The notes beneath the pieces are model-generated. The model did not search any database. It saw nothing but the letters and a program-made list of their open reading frames with translations, and was not told the DNA's origin. From positions 1 to 64,000 of the forward strand of contig LDOQ01000066.1 in assembly GCA_001887945.1 (NCBI GenBank): DNA of 64,000 nucleotides, written 5' to 3'. The translations under genes were made by a program, and so were the position numbers. Positions 11,645 to 22,269 of the stretch are shown here, one piece after another (the stretch's first letter is position 1; each line of letters opens with the position of its first letter). This stretch comes from Spraguea lophii. Taxonomy: Eukaryota; Microsporidia; Spragueidae.

Positions 11645-12440
11645 ATAAAATAACAAAAAAATTATCACCATAAATAGAAGTGAATAATCTTAAAGATTGT
11701 TAAATAAATATTTTTAAGACTGAAGATATTTTAAAAATTACTAATTAAGATTGTTGAATAAATATTTTTAAACATTATAATTTTTTATTCCAAAAAAAGA
11801 TTATGTTTATTTTCCTTTATTAAATGATATAAATAAAAAATAATTAAAATATTATTATCATAAAAATTGCAATTCAATTACTTTTTATTTGAAATTGAAC
11901 TTCTTTGTTTAATTATATCATAAGATATTGTAAATACAATAATATCTTTTTATCATCAAAAAGTTTTTAAAGAAAATATTTTAAAATATTTTTTTAATGT
12001 CAATTATAGGATAATGTACACCAACTACACATTTATTTTAGATATTACACCGTTTCTCTCGAGTAATTGACAAAATTACAGGGTTTACAAACCAACCCAA
12101 CATTTATAATTATTCATGATTTATTACCATCGTATAATTGTATTATATGACCATATTTTTTGAAAACAGTAAGAAGATTTATATCATTTTTATTAATATA
12201 ATTATCTAATAATCATATCTTTTGTTCACCAATCTTGTTTTGATAATATGTTTTTTATTCACCTCAAATAACGTATTCCAAATATGAGATAAACTATTAT
12301 CTATCATAATAATATATTATAACCTTATGTTATAGTATTATATGCTTCATTGTAAATATTTCAATAATATAAGTTTTATATGCTTCGTCATAATATCTCT
12401 ATAATATATTTTATTATAAAAATATCTACGAAATTACCCT
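11645..12440. other. Intergenic region with short direct repeat
   Basis: No gene. A direct repeat AAGATTGTTRAATAAATATT occurs at about 11693-11712 and again at about 11752-11771, just after the membrane-protein gene. The region ends with ACCCT immediately before the NSUN-like gene. Confidence 0.45.
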
Positions 12441-13967
12441 ATGAAATATTCTTCACTTTCCATACATCTTAAAAAAGTATTACAGAATAAAAATATATTA
12501 AAATCTTCTTATAAAGATTATAATATTATAAAAAATATTATAGAAAATATAGATATATTAAATACTACACTTAATAAATTTACATTTACTGATTATCATT
12601 TAGCTTTGATATACATCTATGAAATATTATTTAATAAAAAATATAATCTTTATAAAAAAGCTTTAAAACAAAAAATTATAGAAATAAAAGATGTTAAATA
12701 TTTTAGAATAAATACAAGTAAAGTTGTAATAGATGTATGTTATCAATGTAAGCATAAAAATAATAATAAAAATGATGATAAAAATAAAGATAGTAATAAT
12801 GACAATAATAGTAAGATAGATATAGAAAATGATAATAGAGATACTAAAATAGATATTAATATAGAAAATAATAATAATAATATAAAAAATAATGATATAT
12901 CAAATATAGAAAATAATAAGAATTATAAATTATCTCATATTCTTTCATCATTGGAATATTATTATACTCCATTTCCTTTTATTTTTGTTTTAAATCAACC
13001 AATTGATTCTTTAGTTCAAAAATACATAAAAGAAGATTTAATATTTATTCAAGATATAAGCAGTACATTACCTGCTATGTTATTTTCTTTTGATAATAAT
13101 AATTTTTTAAAAGATAAAGAAAATAAATGTAAATGTATGAAATATAACAATAATACTGGTAATAACAATAATAATTATGGTAATATAATGAATAATAACA
13201 ATAAAAAAGATACTATCAATATAACGAATGATAATGATAATAAATTACCATCGATTGTTGATTGTTGTGCTGCACCAGGAAATAAAAGTACTCAATTACT
13301 TATGTTATATAATTGTAATTTGGTATCAATAGAAAAAGATAGATTACGTTATAATACATTAATAAAATTTATTTCCAAGATTAAAAGAAATATTACAAAA
13401 GAATCCATCTGTAATGTTATTAATACATTAAACATAGATTTTTTTGATTATAATACACCAACTGAATATATTATTTTAGATCCATCATGTTCTGGTTCTG
13501 GAATACATAAAATTTATATAAAAGATAAAGAAAGAATAGAAAAATTACATATATTACAAACTAATATATTATCACATGCATTATCTTTAAATCCTAAAAG
13601 ATTGGTATATTCTACATGTTCTATACACAGAGAAGAAAATGAAGATGTAATAAAATATATTTTAGAAAATAATAATAATTATAAATTAATAAGTGTAAAA
13701 GAAGAATTAGAAAATATTATTGAAAGATATACACATAATAAAATATTATTAAATGGTATAACAGAATATATGGATAGAAATATAAATGATAACATATCTT
13801 TTAATATAGAAAATAAAATAGATAAATTTATAAATGATGATATGTTGTGTTTTAATAAAATAATAAGCTATGGAATAAAAGAATATGGATTTTATAAAAA
13901 AGTATTGAGAGTGAATAATGATATTAGCAATGGATTTTTTATTGCAATTTTAGAAAGAAAAGAATAA
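12441..13967 (+). CDS. RCM1: rRNA (cytosine-5) methyltransferase, NSUN5/Rcm1-like
   Basis: A 508-residue NOL1/NOP2/Sun family enzyme. The SAM-binding motif I is DCCAAPGNKST (274-284). Motif IV is DPSCSGSG (347-354, Cys350) and motif VI is YSTCS (Cys393), giving the two cysteines used in catalysis and product release. IQDISSTLPAMLF (203-215) matches the segment before motif I. The DPSC form of motif IV rather than DAPC points to the NSUN5/Rcm1 branch, which makes m5C in the large-subunit rRNA in the nucleolus. Two Asn-rich inserts (about 103-162 and 229-266) interrupt the fold, the second just ahead of the SAM site. The ATG at 12441 follows ACCCT. The subfamily is fairly sure; the exact target site is inferred from the family. 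Confidence 0.85.
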   Translation: MKYSSLSIHLKKVLQNKNILKSSYKDYNIIKNIIENIDILNTTLNKFTFTDYHLALIYIYEILFNKKYNLYKKALKQKIIEIKDVKYFRINTSKVVIDVCYQCKHKNNNKNDDKNKDSNNDNNSKIDIENDNRDTKIDINIENNNNNIKNNDISNIENNKNYKLSHILSSLEYYYTPFPFIFVLNQPIDSLVQKYIKEDLIFIQDISSTLPAMLFSFDNNNFLKDKENKCKCMKYNNNTGNNNNNYGNIMNNNNKKDTINITNDNDNKLPSIVDCCAAPGNKSTQLLMLYNCNLVSIEKDRLRYNTLIKFISKIKRNITKESICNVINTLNIDFFDYNTPTEYIILDPSCSGSGIHKIYIKDKERIEKLHILQTNILSHALSLNPKRLVYSTCSIHREENEDVIKYILENNNNYKLISVKEELENIIERYTHNKILLNGITEYMDRNINDNISFNIENKIDKFINDDMLCFNKIISYGIKEYGFYKKVLRVNNDISNGFFIAILERKE

Positions 13968-13975
13968 TATTTTTT

Positions 13976-14060
13976 AATAAAACTTTTATTTATAGAAGTT
14001 TTTAATTTATTGCAATCTATTATGGTTTATAGTTCATAAAATGCAAATAATATGTAAGTA
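13976..14060 (-). mobile_element. 3'-end fragment of the SINE-like repeat
   Basis: AATAAAACTTTTATTTATAG followed by a TATTATGGTTTATAGTTCATAAA stretch aligns with the 3' end of the copy at 20318-20786. Only the terminal 85 bases or so remain. Confidence 0.6.
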
Positions 14061-14319
14061 AAATATTTTTTCTTTTTTGGAAAACAAAATAAATAAAGAT
14101 TAATTAAAAATTATTATTTAATTTAATAATAATATTCAAAAGACAGTAATATATTTTCAATTATATATTTCGTGTTAAAAAAATCATTATTTAATTTGAT
14201 AATAATATATAAATATAATATATTTTCAATTATATATTTCTTATTAAAATTTATTTTAGAATATAAGATTACAGTAATAATAAAGAATAAAATATAAATA
14301 CAGATAATATCATCTATAT

Positions 14320-16023
14320 TTATTTTATATCCAATCCTTCGAGTTCTGATAATGTAAAAAATTCTTCTTCTAAAATTTCTCCTGCATCTATTTTTCTTAT
14401 TCCATCTTTTGTTTTTATTACTGCTGCATTCAATGTATAAAATATTTTATTAGGTTTATAAATTTCATTGGGTGGAATATACGTTTGTTTTTCATTCATT
14501 ATTCTTTTTTCTAATTGTGAAATAACTTTATTCCTTTCTTTTTGTTCGTTGTATTGTGATAATGGGACTAAATAACTATTTTCACTGCTTGAAATATAAA
14601 AAGGTGGTGATGCAGGTTTTTTATATTCATTATAATCAACAGTACTTCTCCTTATATTTCTTTTTTGTTGTTCTTCTTGTACATTATTTTCTTCCTGTAT
14701 TCTATCTTTTAGTTTTATAATTTTTTTAATATTGGTATTTAGAAATTTTCTTTTTTCTATTTTACGAATACTTGCAATAAAATTAAATAAATATTGTTCT
14801 ATGTACCATAACACACATTTTGTCTTTGTTCTTACCGTAGCAGTTCTTTTATTATTAGAATGTATTAATGCAAGAACTCCAAATGTATCATTATCTTTCA
14901 ATTCTTCTATTTGAGGATTAGGTACTCTATCATCAATATCATAAGTATTTTTATCATTATTTCTTATTACATCTACTATTCCTTCGTCAATAAAATAAAA
15001 TTTTGTTCCTTCTTCATTTATTTTAAAAATTTCTATATCTTCTTCATATTCTATTCTACGCATAGAATAAATCAAAAGTCTTTGTTCTGGAACATTTAAC
15101 ATAAAAAATAAAATAGTAGATTTCAACGAAGAATATATTCTATCGTATATTTCTTCTGTTATATTCTTATTTATATTTAATTCTATATTTTCTGATATGG
15201 TTGTAACTGCTTCTGTTTTTATATTAAAATCTATAGATCTTTTTATTTTTATATTTTCATCTCCATTCTCACCATTACATCCACACCACTCTTCATCATC
15301 ACACATACAATCATTATTATGAAATAAATCTTTATCAGAAATATTTATTTTTTTAACACTTCCTCTTCTTTTATATTTATTTCTATTAAATTTCATGTCA
15401 GTTTGAAGTGCATTAAATTCACCGTTCTGTAAAATAAAATTATCTACATTTTTTATTATTTTCAATATTTTTGATTTTAAAAAAATATCTTCTCTGGAAA
15501 TATTATTCCTATCTTCATTTTTATACAACATAGTATAATATTCTAATATTATTTTTGTTAATAATGGTATTTCATTATTGTTTATGTAATTGAATGTTTG
15601 TGTTATCAATTTAATTGCTTCACTCTTTGATATTTCTAATTCACCAGCATATTGTGTATTTAGATTTTTATCTTCATTATTACAAAAATCCAATTTACTA
15701 TCTTTTGCATCATTTCCTTTATTAAAATTTATCTCCTTTATTTCATCTTTATTAAAATCTCTTTCTTTTATTTCATCTTCATTAAAATTTATCTCTTTTA
15801 TTTTATCTTCATTAAAATTTATCTCTTTTATTTTATCTTCATTTTTTTCTAATTCATTTTTATCCTTTTCTAATTCCAATGAATCATTTGAAGTTCTGAA
15901 AATATCAGAAGGTATATTTTCTATACTATCAGTAATATCATTTATTATATTTACGTCATCACTATTATTATTATTATTTCCCCGCTTATTAACCTCATTT
16001 TTATTTTTGTGTGGAAATACCAT
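14320..16023 (-). CDS. cAMP-dependent protein kinase regulatory subunit-like
   Basis: A 567-residue protein laid out like a PKA regulatory subunit. Residues about 135-170 resemble the dimerisation/docking helix pair (IPLLTKIILEYYTMLYK). KRRGSV (218-223) is an inhibitor-site sequence that would occupy the catalytic subunit's active cleft. Residues about 300-415 form one cyclic-nucleotide-binding domain (FYFIDEGIVDVI, then FGVLALIHSNNKRTATV). In the phosphate-binding cassette the Arg is kept (Arg393) but the conserved Glu is Val383, so cAMP affinity may be weak or lost. The second nucleotide-binding domain is not clearly recognisable. Four decapeptide repeats of the form NEDKIKEINF span 61-100. 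The start is preceded by CCCCTA. Family call is firm; nucleotide responsiveness is doubtful. Confidence 0.8.
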   Translation of the reverse strand: MVFPHKNKNEVNKRGNNNNNSDDVNIINDITDSIENIPSDIFRTSNDSLELEKDKNELEKNEDKIKEINFNEDKIKEINFNEDEIKERDFNKDEIKEINFNKGNDAKDSKLDFCNNEDKNLNTQYAGELEISKSEAIKLITQTFNYINNNEIPLLTKIILEYYTMLYKNEDRNNISREDIFLKSKILKIIKNVDNFILQNGEFNALQTDMKFNRNKYKRRGSVKKINISDKDLFHNNDCMCDDEEWCGCNGENGDENIKIKRSIDFNIKTEAVTTISENIELNINKNITEEIYDRIYSSLKSTILFFMLNVPEQRLLIYSMRRIEYEEDIEIFKINEEGTKFYFIDEGIVDVIRNNDKNTYDIDDRVPNPQIEELKDNDTFGVLALIHSNNKRTATVRTKTKCVLWYIEQYLFNFIASIRKIEKRKFLNTNIKKIIKLKDRIQEENNVQEEQQKRNIRRSTVDYNEYKKPASPPFYISSSENSYLVPLSQYNEQKERNKVISQLEKRIMNEKQTYIPPNEIYKPNKIFYTLNAAVIKTKDGIRKIDAGEILEEEFFTLSELEGLDIK

Positions 16024-17231
16024 TAGGGGCTAATTACTATAACGATTTTCAAAAAAATTGATTATAACAATTTTTAAAGGATATTTGTTGAAGGATTAAT
16101 AAAACATTTAGAATTGAAGCCTAGAAATATGGTTATTTTAAGTGATTAGTAATTTCAGAATGTAAAACACCCTCGATATCCTGAGATATCTGATCTTTAT
16201 TGTCTGTAAAGTATAATAGTTACAAGATCCTTAATAATAAAATAAATGAGTGAAAGGTTTTATTTTACATTAATATGGAACAATAAAATAGATATATTAT
16301 TATAATCGAATGATAAAATATGAATATATTTATATAATGGAAACAGTATAATATATTTAAAATTATTTTCTTTAATATAATTGATATGAAATTACATTAT
16401 CTCATCAACTAAAATATTTATTTACAACGAGAAAGAAAAATAATAATGAATATAATATTTTTTATTTAAATAGATTTTTAAAATTTTTAATTATTATCTT
16501 ATTACATGTATAACAAGTAATTGATATGTATATAATTATTCTTCTTATTATCAGTCAATAATAAAATAATTATTTTAATTATAAACATTACATAAGAATA
16601 TTTATTAGATAAAGATAATGTTTATTCATATTCTTTATATTCTTTATTATTTTCATTTTTAACTCAAGAATATTTCATTTCTATAATATTTCTTTTTTTT
16701 TTAAATTGCATAATTACACTATTTTCTTATTATCAATCAATATAACAATAATATTTTAATATTTCATAGATTTATATACAATTTTTTGTTAGTATTTTAT
16801 TTCTATGTTCTGGATTATAAGATGAAATAAAATTAATACAATTACTATTGTATTCAATAAATACAATCTAGAATGAATTTTAAGGATAAATCTTAAATAA
16901 AATTTTTTTTATGTAAACAAACAATAATTCTATTTTTTAACAAAATAGGTTTATCATAGTTATCTAACTGGTTATAATCCACTTTGAATGATTGACTTTT
17001 TAAATCACAGAATATTCTCGTATTAAATGCATTAGGTAAGGTTGTTGATTACCTGAATAAAATATAATTAAATATTATTTTTACCACAAACATTACATAT
17101 ACAACATATACACATTAATCTTATCCTATATTATATCAATAATATATATTATTGATATATACACCATCTTATAAATATAATAATCTCTTTTAATAAATTT
17201 ATTTTTATAAAAAATATTTTTTTCCCATAAA
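16024..17231. other. Divergent intergenic region
   Basis: Lies between the start of the PKA regulatory-like gene (minus) and the next plus-strand gene, so it must hold both promoters. A C-run sits beside each start. No RNA gene or clear repeat copy was recognised in the 1.2 kb. Confidence 0.45.
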
Positions 17232-19745
17232 ATGAAGCTTCCAGAATTTTTAAGAGCCAATGATATAAACAGTGCAATATCTCATGTTTTAAAAAAAAAT
17301 GGATACGACGAATTAAAATGCCTACTCCACAACAATGAAACGATAGCATATGCATTCATAGCTAACGCATATAATATATACAGCAACATAATGTTAGACA
17401 CAGCAACTATCCAAGAACTAATAGTACAATCCAATGATATAAACTTTAGTCTTCTTCTAATAATAATAGAAAATCAGTATAAAAGTAATAATTTAGATAT
17501 AAATTACATATACAACAATATAGAAAATAATCCAATAAGAAAATTAAAAATAATAACAAGAATAACAAAAACATTTACAAATAATTGTAAATCTAATGAA
17601 TTATACATAAAAATAAATAATATTATGCCAATGGTAATAGAAGTATTACAAGAATCTATTACAAACAATAATATAAATAATAATAATATAAATAATAATA
17701 AAGAAGTTATAGATAATATATTAAATTTATATTATAATATTATATATCAGGATATACCAGAGGTAATATTAAAATATTCTAATAAACATTCTAATGAATA
17801 TAATGATACAGACAATGATACAGATAACGATGGTATAAGTAATAAAAGAAATAACCTTAATAATATGAATAATATGAGTAATAACAATCTTAATAATATG
17901 AATAATACTACAACAAATAATAATATTACAATCGATATTAATATAAATATAATAGAAGAAATATATAAAATAATAATAAATAATTTAGATAACATACACG
18001 CTAAGAATATAATACATTTATATTTAGTTAAATACCCTGAATTATATATTATAGATATATTATTAAAAGATTTATTATTATATTCTATAAAATATAAAGA
18101 TTATAAAACAATAGAATTAATATTATTAGCTTTTAAAAAATATTATTTAAAATACAAACATTCTAATAACTGTGATACTAATACACTTAATGATATAAAT
18201 ATTTTAATAAAAGAATATATTCCTATAGCAGTATTATATCAACCTATAAATGATTATATAAGATATATAAAAGAAAATAAAGATAGAAGTAAAGCTGAAG
18301 AGTTAGTATTGTATTTATATAAGAAAAATATAATAATAAATAATTTTATAGATAGAGAGAGTATGATATATTATCATTATGTTATTGATAAATATAATAT
18401 ACCTACTAATATCAATGATAATACACCTACTAATATTAATGATAATTTTATAAATGATAATACACATATAAATATTAATGATAATAAATATAATTTTATA
18501 AAATTAATAGAAAGAATAGGAGATAAAGAATTAAACCAGGAAGAGAGAATTATATTTATAAGATATTTATTAAAATATAATATTTTATATTTTATTGATA
18601 TAAAAAATGATAAAAGTTATTATATTACTATGTGTTATTATGTTTATATTATAAATAATTATAATAACTTAATAGAATTATATTCCAATGATAATAGAGA
18701 GATAAATGGTAATGAAGAGATTATAAGTATTAATAATACAAACATTAATAATACAAATATAAAAGATATTAATAATACAATAAATATTAGTAATAAAAAT
18801 ATAATAGAATTAATACACAGAGAAATAAAAAATAATATAAATATTATGGTCAGGAATATATACGCTACTTTAAAAACTCGAGAAGAAGATGAATATACTA
18901 TAAAATTATTATCATTATTATTTTATTATAAAATATATGATATTATTAATAATTACATTATAGATCTCTCTTACCTGATAATAGAATATTTTAATAATCA
19001 TATGGATTTTATCAGTGATACGATGTTTATCTGTTATATGGATTATATTTTATTATTTTTAGATTATAAAAGTATAAATACTTGTGAACGTATATTTGAT
19101 ATAAATAATTATAATGATGATCGTAGATATAATGAAGATGATGTTATTTATAATAGTGATGAATTTTATTATTATTATTTACATAGAAATTGTTCTATTA
19201 GACCTGGATGTGGTATTACTGATAATACAAATGATTTTATTAATAATTTTATTTGTAATAAACATATAAAAAATAAAATAGAATATGATATCAACAAAGG
19301 TATAATTGATAGTATGTCTTATTTGTTATTGTTTTATAAAGATATTAACTGTGGTATGGAAATTATAAATATTTTATATTTTATTAATTATTTATTGGAA
19401 CATAGGGATAATGATGTTGTTATGAATATCATAGATAGAATATATAATTATGATGGTTTTAATAAGTTTGTATTTATTATAAATATATTATATTTTATGA
19501 GGGAGATGAAGATATTCGATATTCAGGGTAATATTATATTTTATAATGGTAAAATATTTTATAGTTGTAATGAAATAGAGTGTTATATTATATCGTTGTT
19601 GTATGGTGGTAATAAGATAAATAATATGTATGATGAATTTAATAATATTGATTATAAATATAAAAGTATGATATCTAGAGTAAAAGGTGGTAAAAGGTTA
19701 AATGTTAAATATCCGTTGTTTGTTAGTGGGAGATATATAATATGA
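17232..19745 (+). CDS. Large Asn-rich alpha-helical protein, unknown
   Basis: An 837-residue ORF starting MKLPEFLRANDINSAI, with CCC eight bases before the ATG. The sequence is almost wholly helical, with repeated Ile/Leu/Tyr-rich amphipathic segments suggesting stacked helical (HEAT/ARM-like) repeats. Asn-rich low-complexity inserts occur at about 145-160, 190-235, 395-425 and 485-515. No catalytic motif, membrane segment or zinc site is visible, although a Cys-containing segment (SIRPGCGI) occurs near residue 656. Possible identities include a nuclear transport receptor, nucleoporin or other scaffold, but none is supported by a specific motif. Its length and conserved-looking N-terminus argue for a real housekeeping gene diverged beyond recognition. 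Confidence 0.75.
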   Translation: MKLPEFLRANDINSAISHVLKKNGYDELKCLLHNNETIAYAFIANAYNIYSNIMLDTATIQELIVQSNDINFSLLLIIIENQYKSNNLDINYIYNNIENNPIRKLKIITRITKTFTNNCKSNELYIKINNIMPMVIEVLQESITNNNINNNNINNNKEVIDNILNLYYNIIYQDIPEVILKYSNKHSNEYNDTDNDTDNDGISNKRNNLNNMNNMSNNNLNNMNNTTTNNNITIDININIIEEIYKIIINNLDNIHAKNIIHLYLVKYPELYIIDILLKDLLLYSIKYKDYKTIELILLAFKKYYLKYKHSNNCDTNTLNDINILIKEYIPIAVLYQPINDYIRYIKENKDRSKAEELVLYLYKKNIIINNFIDRESMIYYHYVIDKYNIPTNINDNTPTNINDNFINDNTHININDNKYNFIKLIERIGDKELNQEERIIFIRYLLKYNILYFIDIKNDKSYYITMCYYVYIINNYNNLIELYSNDNREINGNEEIISINNTNINNTNIKDINNTINISNKNIIELIHREIKNNINIMVRNIYATLKTREEDEYTIKLLSLLFYYKIYDIINNYIIDLSYLIIEYFNNHMDFISDTMFICYMDYILLFLDYKSINTCERIFDINNYNDDRRYNEDDVIYNSDEFYYYYLHRNCSIRPGCGITDNTNDFINNFICNKHIKNKIEYDINKGIIDSMSYLLLFYKDINCGMEIINILYFINYLLEHRDNDVVMNIIDRIYNYDGFNKFVFIINILYFMREMKIFDIQGNIIFYNGKIFYSCNEIECYIISLLYGGNKINNMYDEFNNIDYKYKSMISRVKGGKRLNVKYPLFVSGRYII

Positions 19746-20317
19746 TTTTAATATATTAAATTATTTTATGTGGTATTTTAATTATCAATAATAATTATCA
19801 GTGTTATATAAGAATGTTTTATATAAGAATATGTGATATATACTCTTTATTGTTTTCATTCTTTATAGGTTATATACTTTATTATATTTTCATTCTTCGG
19901 TCAAAGGATTTCATTTCTTTCTCTTCTTTTAAAATTACAATAAATTCACTCTGTTGTAATTATTTCATTTATTAAGCTCGATAATGATCTTATTATTAAA
20001 TTTAATTATGTTAGGTTAGGTTAATACAGATAATATTACTTCTATACATGTCTTATAAACTGATTCAATTCATATATAATAATAAATCATATTTTTTATT
20101 GAATATGGTATTTGATTGTTTATATTTAGTTCTTCTTTTTTTATAATAAGTTTAAAGATTTTTTTTATTTTAGTTGATTATGTTATTTATAATTATTATT
20201 AATTTATTAAAATTTAATTATAAGATAGTAATTTCTTAGTATTAATATGATATATATCTTTTTTATTATCTTTAAAGATAATTGATATTATAATAGATTA
20301 ACTAAATTTCTTTATTA
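19746..20317. other. Intergenic region before SINE copy
   Basis: No gene. It contains TTAGGTTAGGTTAA (about 20008), two and a half units resembling telomere-type TTAGG repeats, too short to call an interstitial telomere. Confidence 0.4.
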
Positions 20318-20786
20318 ACAAAACTTTTATTTATAGAATTTCCCAACCGGTTGCAACCTACCATGGTCTATGACCTTTAGTTCATAAATCGTATTTAAGC
20401 TTGTATTGGCCGGTTTCGTTACAAATATGCATTAATCCTATTCTGCCTTGTGTTCCAGAGCGTTGGGACTTGCGTATAATGCATGTCACTGTCCCATCCT
20501 AGCTTTTTACGATTCACAACCCGTTTGTAGTATAATATTTACCGAATCACAAATCAATACAAGGATTGCAATTACACCAGTCAAACACTACTCTAATCGA
20601 GTAGTGGAGCCATCATATAAGAAACGCCAATGCTACGTTATCGAATCCTCACCCACTCAACAACGTTTTTTCTTCTCTTCTGCCTTTTTATTATTATTTT
20701 TTGAAAATTTTTCGGGGTGGGGGATTCGATCCCACCAGACATGGGGTTTGGTTACCCCCACGACTACTGGACCAAACGGGTTTTAG
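20318..20786 (-). mobile_element. Full-length SINE-like repeat with tRNA-like head
   Basis: Read on the minus strand, the head (about 20710-20786) starts GTTTGGTCCAGTAGTCGTGG. TGGTCCAGTAGT matches 7 of 9 defined positions of the polymerase III A box. GGATCGAATCC, about 45 bases on, matches 10 of 11 positions of the B box. Between them TGGGG and CCCCA flank the GGTAACC motif. A body of roughly 400 bp follows, ending TTCTATAAATAAAAGTTTTG. The GC content is well above the surroundings. A plus-strand open frame at 20448-20786 inside it is a by-product of the repeat and not a gene. Confidence 0.85.
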
Positions 20787-21396
20787 TTTTTTTTACAATC
20801 AAAAATTTGACAGTAGGCATGAAACAATAGATAAAAATGTATAAAATACCTATATATTGTGTTATTTTTAAATACATTATTTTATAATCACATAAATGGT
20901 TAATTTATTTAAAAATTTTATGGTTATATTTTATTTTAGAAATTTTTTTATTAAAAAAAATAAATTTTTGTAAATATTCTTCCATAAGTTATATTGTTTA
21001 TTATATTGAAAATAAATTGATATACTTATATTCTATTCCATAACCAATTATACATGTTATATGTCTATCAAAACTGATAACCAATCATTTAAACAGATTT
21101 TATTAAACATCATTTATATCATATCATATTATATGTTTAATAAAGAATACACTAAGAATTATACGTACACATATATCAATTGTATTGATGAATTAAGTAT
21201 GGAATATTTATATTTTAAAAATCACTATTTTATAGAAATATTTTTTTTCACGAAAAATAAAAAAACTAATTTTATTGTAAAAACAAAAAAATAAATATTC
21301 TTCTGTTTTATATAAATCGAAATATTTTTTTTTGAAAAAATCTTGTTTCTTATCAGTAGGATAAAAAAATAAATACGATTGTTTCAATGCCCACGC
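20787..21396. other. Intergenic region upstream of GATA gene
   Basis: AT-rich. An ATG-initiated 77-residue frame at 21061-21294 has no recognisable features and is probably chance. CCC lies four bases before the GATA-protein start. Confidence 0.4.
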
Positions 21397-22269
21397 ATGA
21401 TGTTCAACAAAACTCATAGCCAGATTATGCTTTCAAGTTCTGATAGTAATCAAGATGAAAATTCTGTGAGTAAAATTAGCGGTGATATAGAAGTATTTGA
21501 AAGTTGTAAAAAATTGGAAGGTCTTATGCTGCTGTTAAATCTAAAATCTATAAGTAATAAAAATTATACAATAGAAGATTCAAAGAAGGAGATTATAATA
21601 TATTTTACTAATGCCTTGGAAAAAATTTTATATGATAAAAGACAAGAAAATACTGAAATTATAGAAATACAAACTTTTATAAAATCATTGATAATTGAAA
21701 TTATGGATGAGAGGTTTGATGATATTTTTAGACCGGGTAATATTTTTACAACTCCATATAGCTGTAAAACGATTTGTTGTGATAACGCAGAATTTAAAGT
21801 TTTCATTAACATCATCAGGAGAATATATATTTATTACACCAATAGAATGAATACCTTGTCCATTAATAAAAATATACCTCCACCCCAAATAGATTTCACA
21901 TATTTCAAACCATCTTACGCCATAGCACACAAGAACATTCATGTACATAAGGAAAGTAATTATAAAAAACCCAAAATACCTGATAATATAAAATCTGATA
22001 GATCGAAAATTGTCATAAACAGTAATAATAATACAGAATCTGATGAGGAGATAATCATAAAAAGAAACAAATATCCTGATCGACAAAGTAATACAAAAAG
22101 GATGAAAACAATCAGAGGAGCCCTAAAAACCACTAGTAAACCAGGAATGAGGAAAGTAAAAAATTTTTGTAATTTATGTAAGAAACTAAAAATATCCCCT
22201 GCATGGAGACGATATAACGGTGCAAGAGTTTGTAATGCATGTGGTTTAGAATTAAAAAAGAAATACTGA
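21397..22269 (+). CDS. GATA-type zinc-finger transcription factor
   Basis: A 290-residue protein whose C-terminus is a type-IVa GATA finger, CNLC-x17-CNAC (Cys258, 261, 279, 282), with ISPAWRRYNGARVCNACGL matching the consensus loop and the helix after the second CxxC. It ends only eight residues after the finger (GLELKKKY), so the usual long basic tail is short; basic residues instead precede the finger (RGALKTTSKPGMRK). The N-terminal half is helical without known domains. The open frame runs upstream from a TTG, but CCCACGC directly before ATGATG at 21397/21400 marks the likely start. It would bind WGATAR-like sites in the nucleus; target genes are unknown. Confidence 0.85.
   Translation: MMFNKTHSQIMLSSSDSNQDENSVSKISGDIEVFESCKKLEGLMLLLNLKSISNKNYTIEDSKKEIIIYFTNALEKILYDKRQENTEIIEIQTFIKSLIIEIMDERFDDIFRPGNIFTTPYSCKTICCDNAEFKVFINIIRRIYIYYTNRMNTLSINKNIPPPQIDFTYFKPSYAIAHKNIHVHKESNYKKPKIPDNIKSDRSKIVINSNNNTESDEEIIIKRNKYPDRQSNTKRMKTIRGALKTTSKPGMRKVKNFCNLCKKLKISPAWRRYNGARVCNACGLELKKKY

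Noticed and set aside
15590..16033. Plus-strand 147-residue Ser/Phe-rich frame
   Set aside because: Antisense to the repeat-containing N-terminal part of the PKA regulatory-like gene.
20008..20022. Interstitial telomere
   Set aside because: Only two and a half TTAGG-like units, too short.
20448..20786. Plus-strand 112-residue open frame
   Set aside because: It lies wholly inside, and antisense to, a full-length SINE-like copy; the frame is open only because the repeat is GC-richer.
21061..21294. 77-residue ORF
   Set aside because: No C-run before the ATG, no domain or signal, and composition like non-coding flanks.
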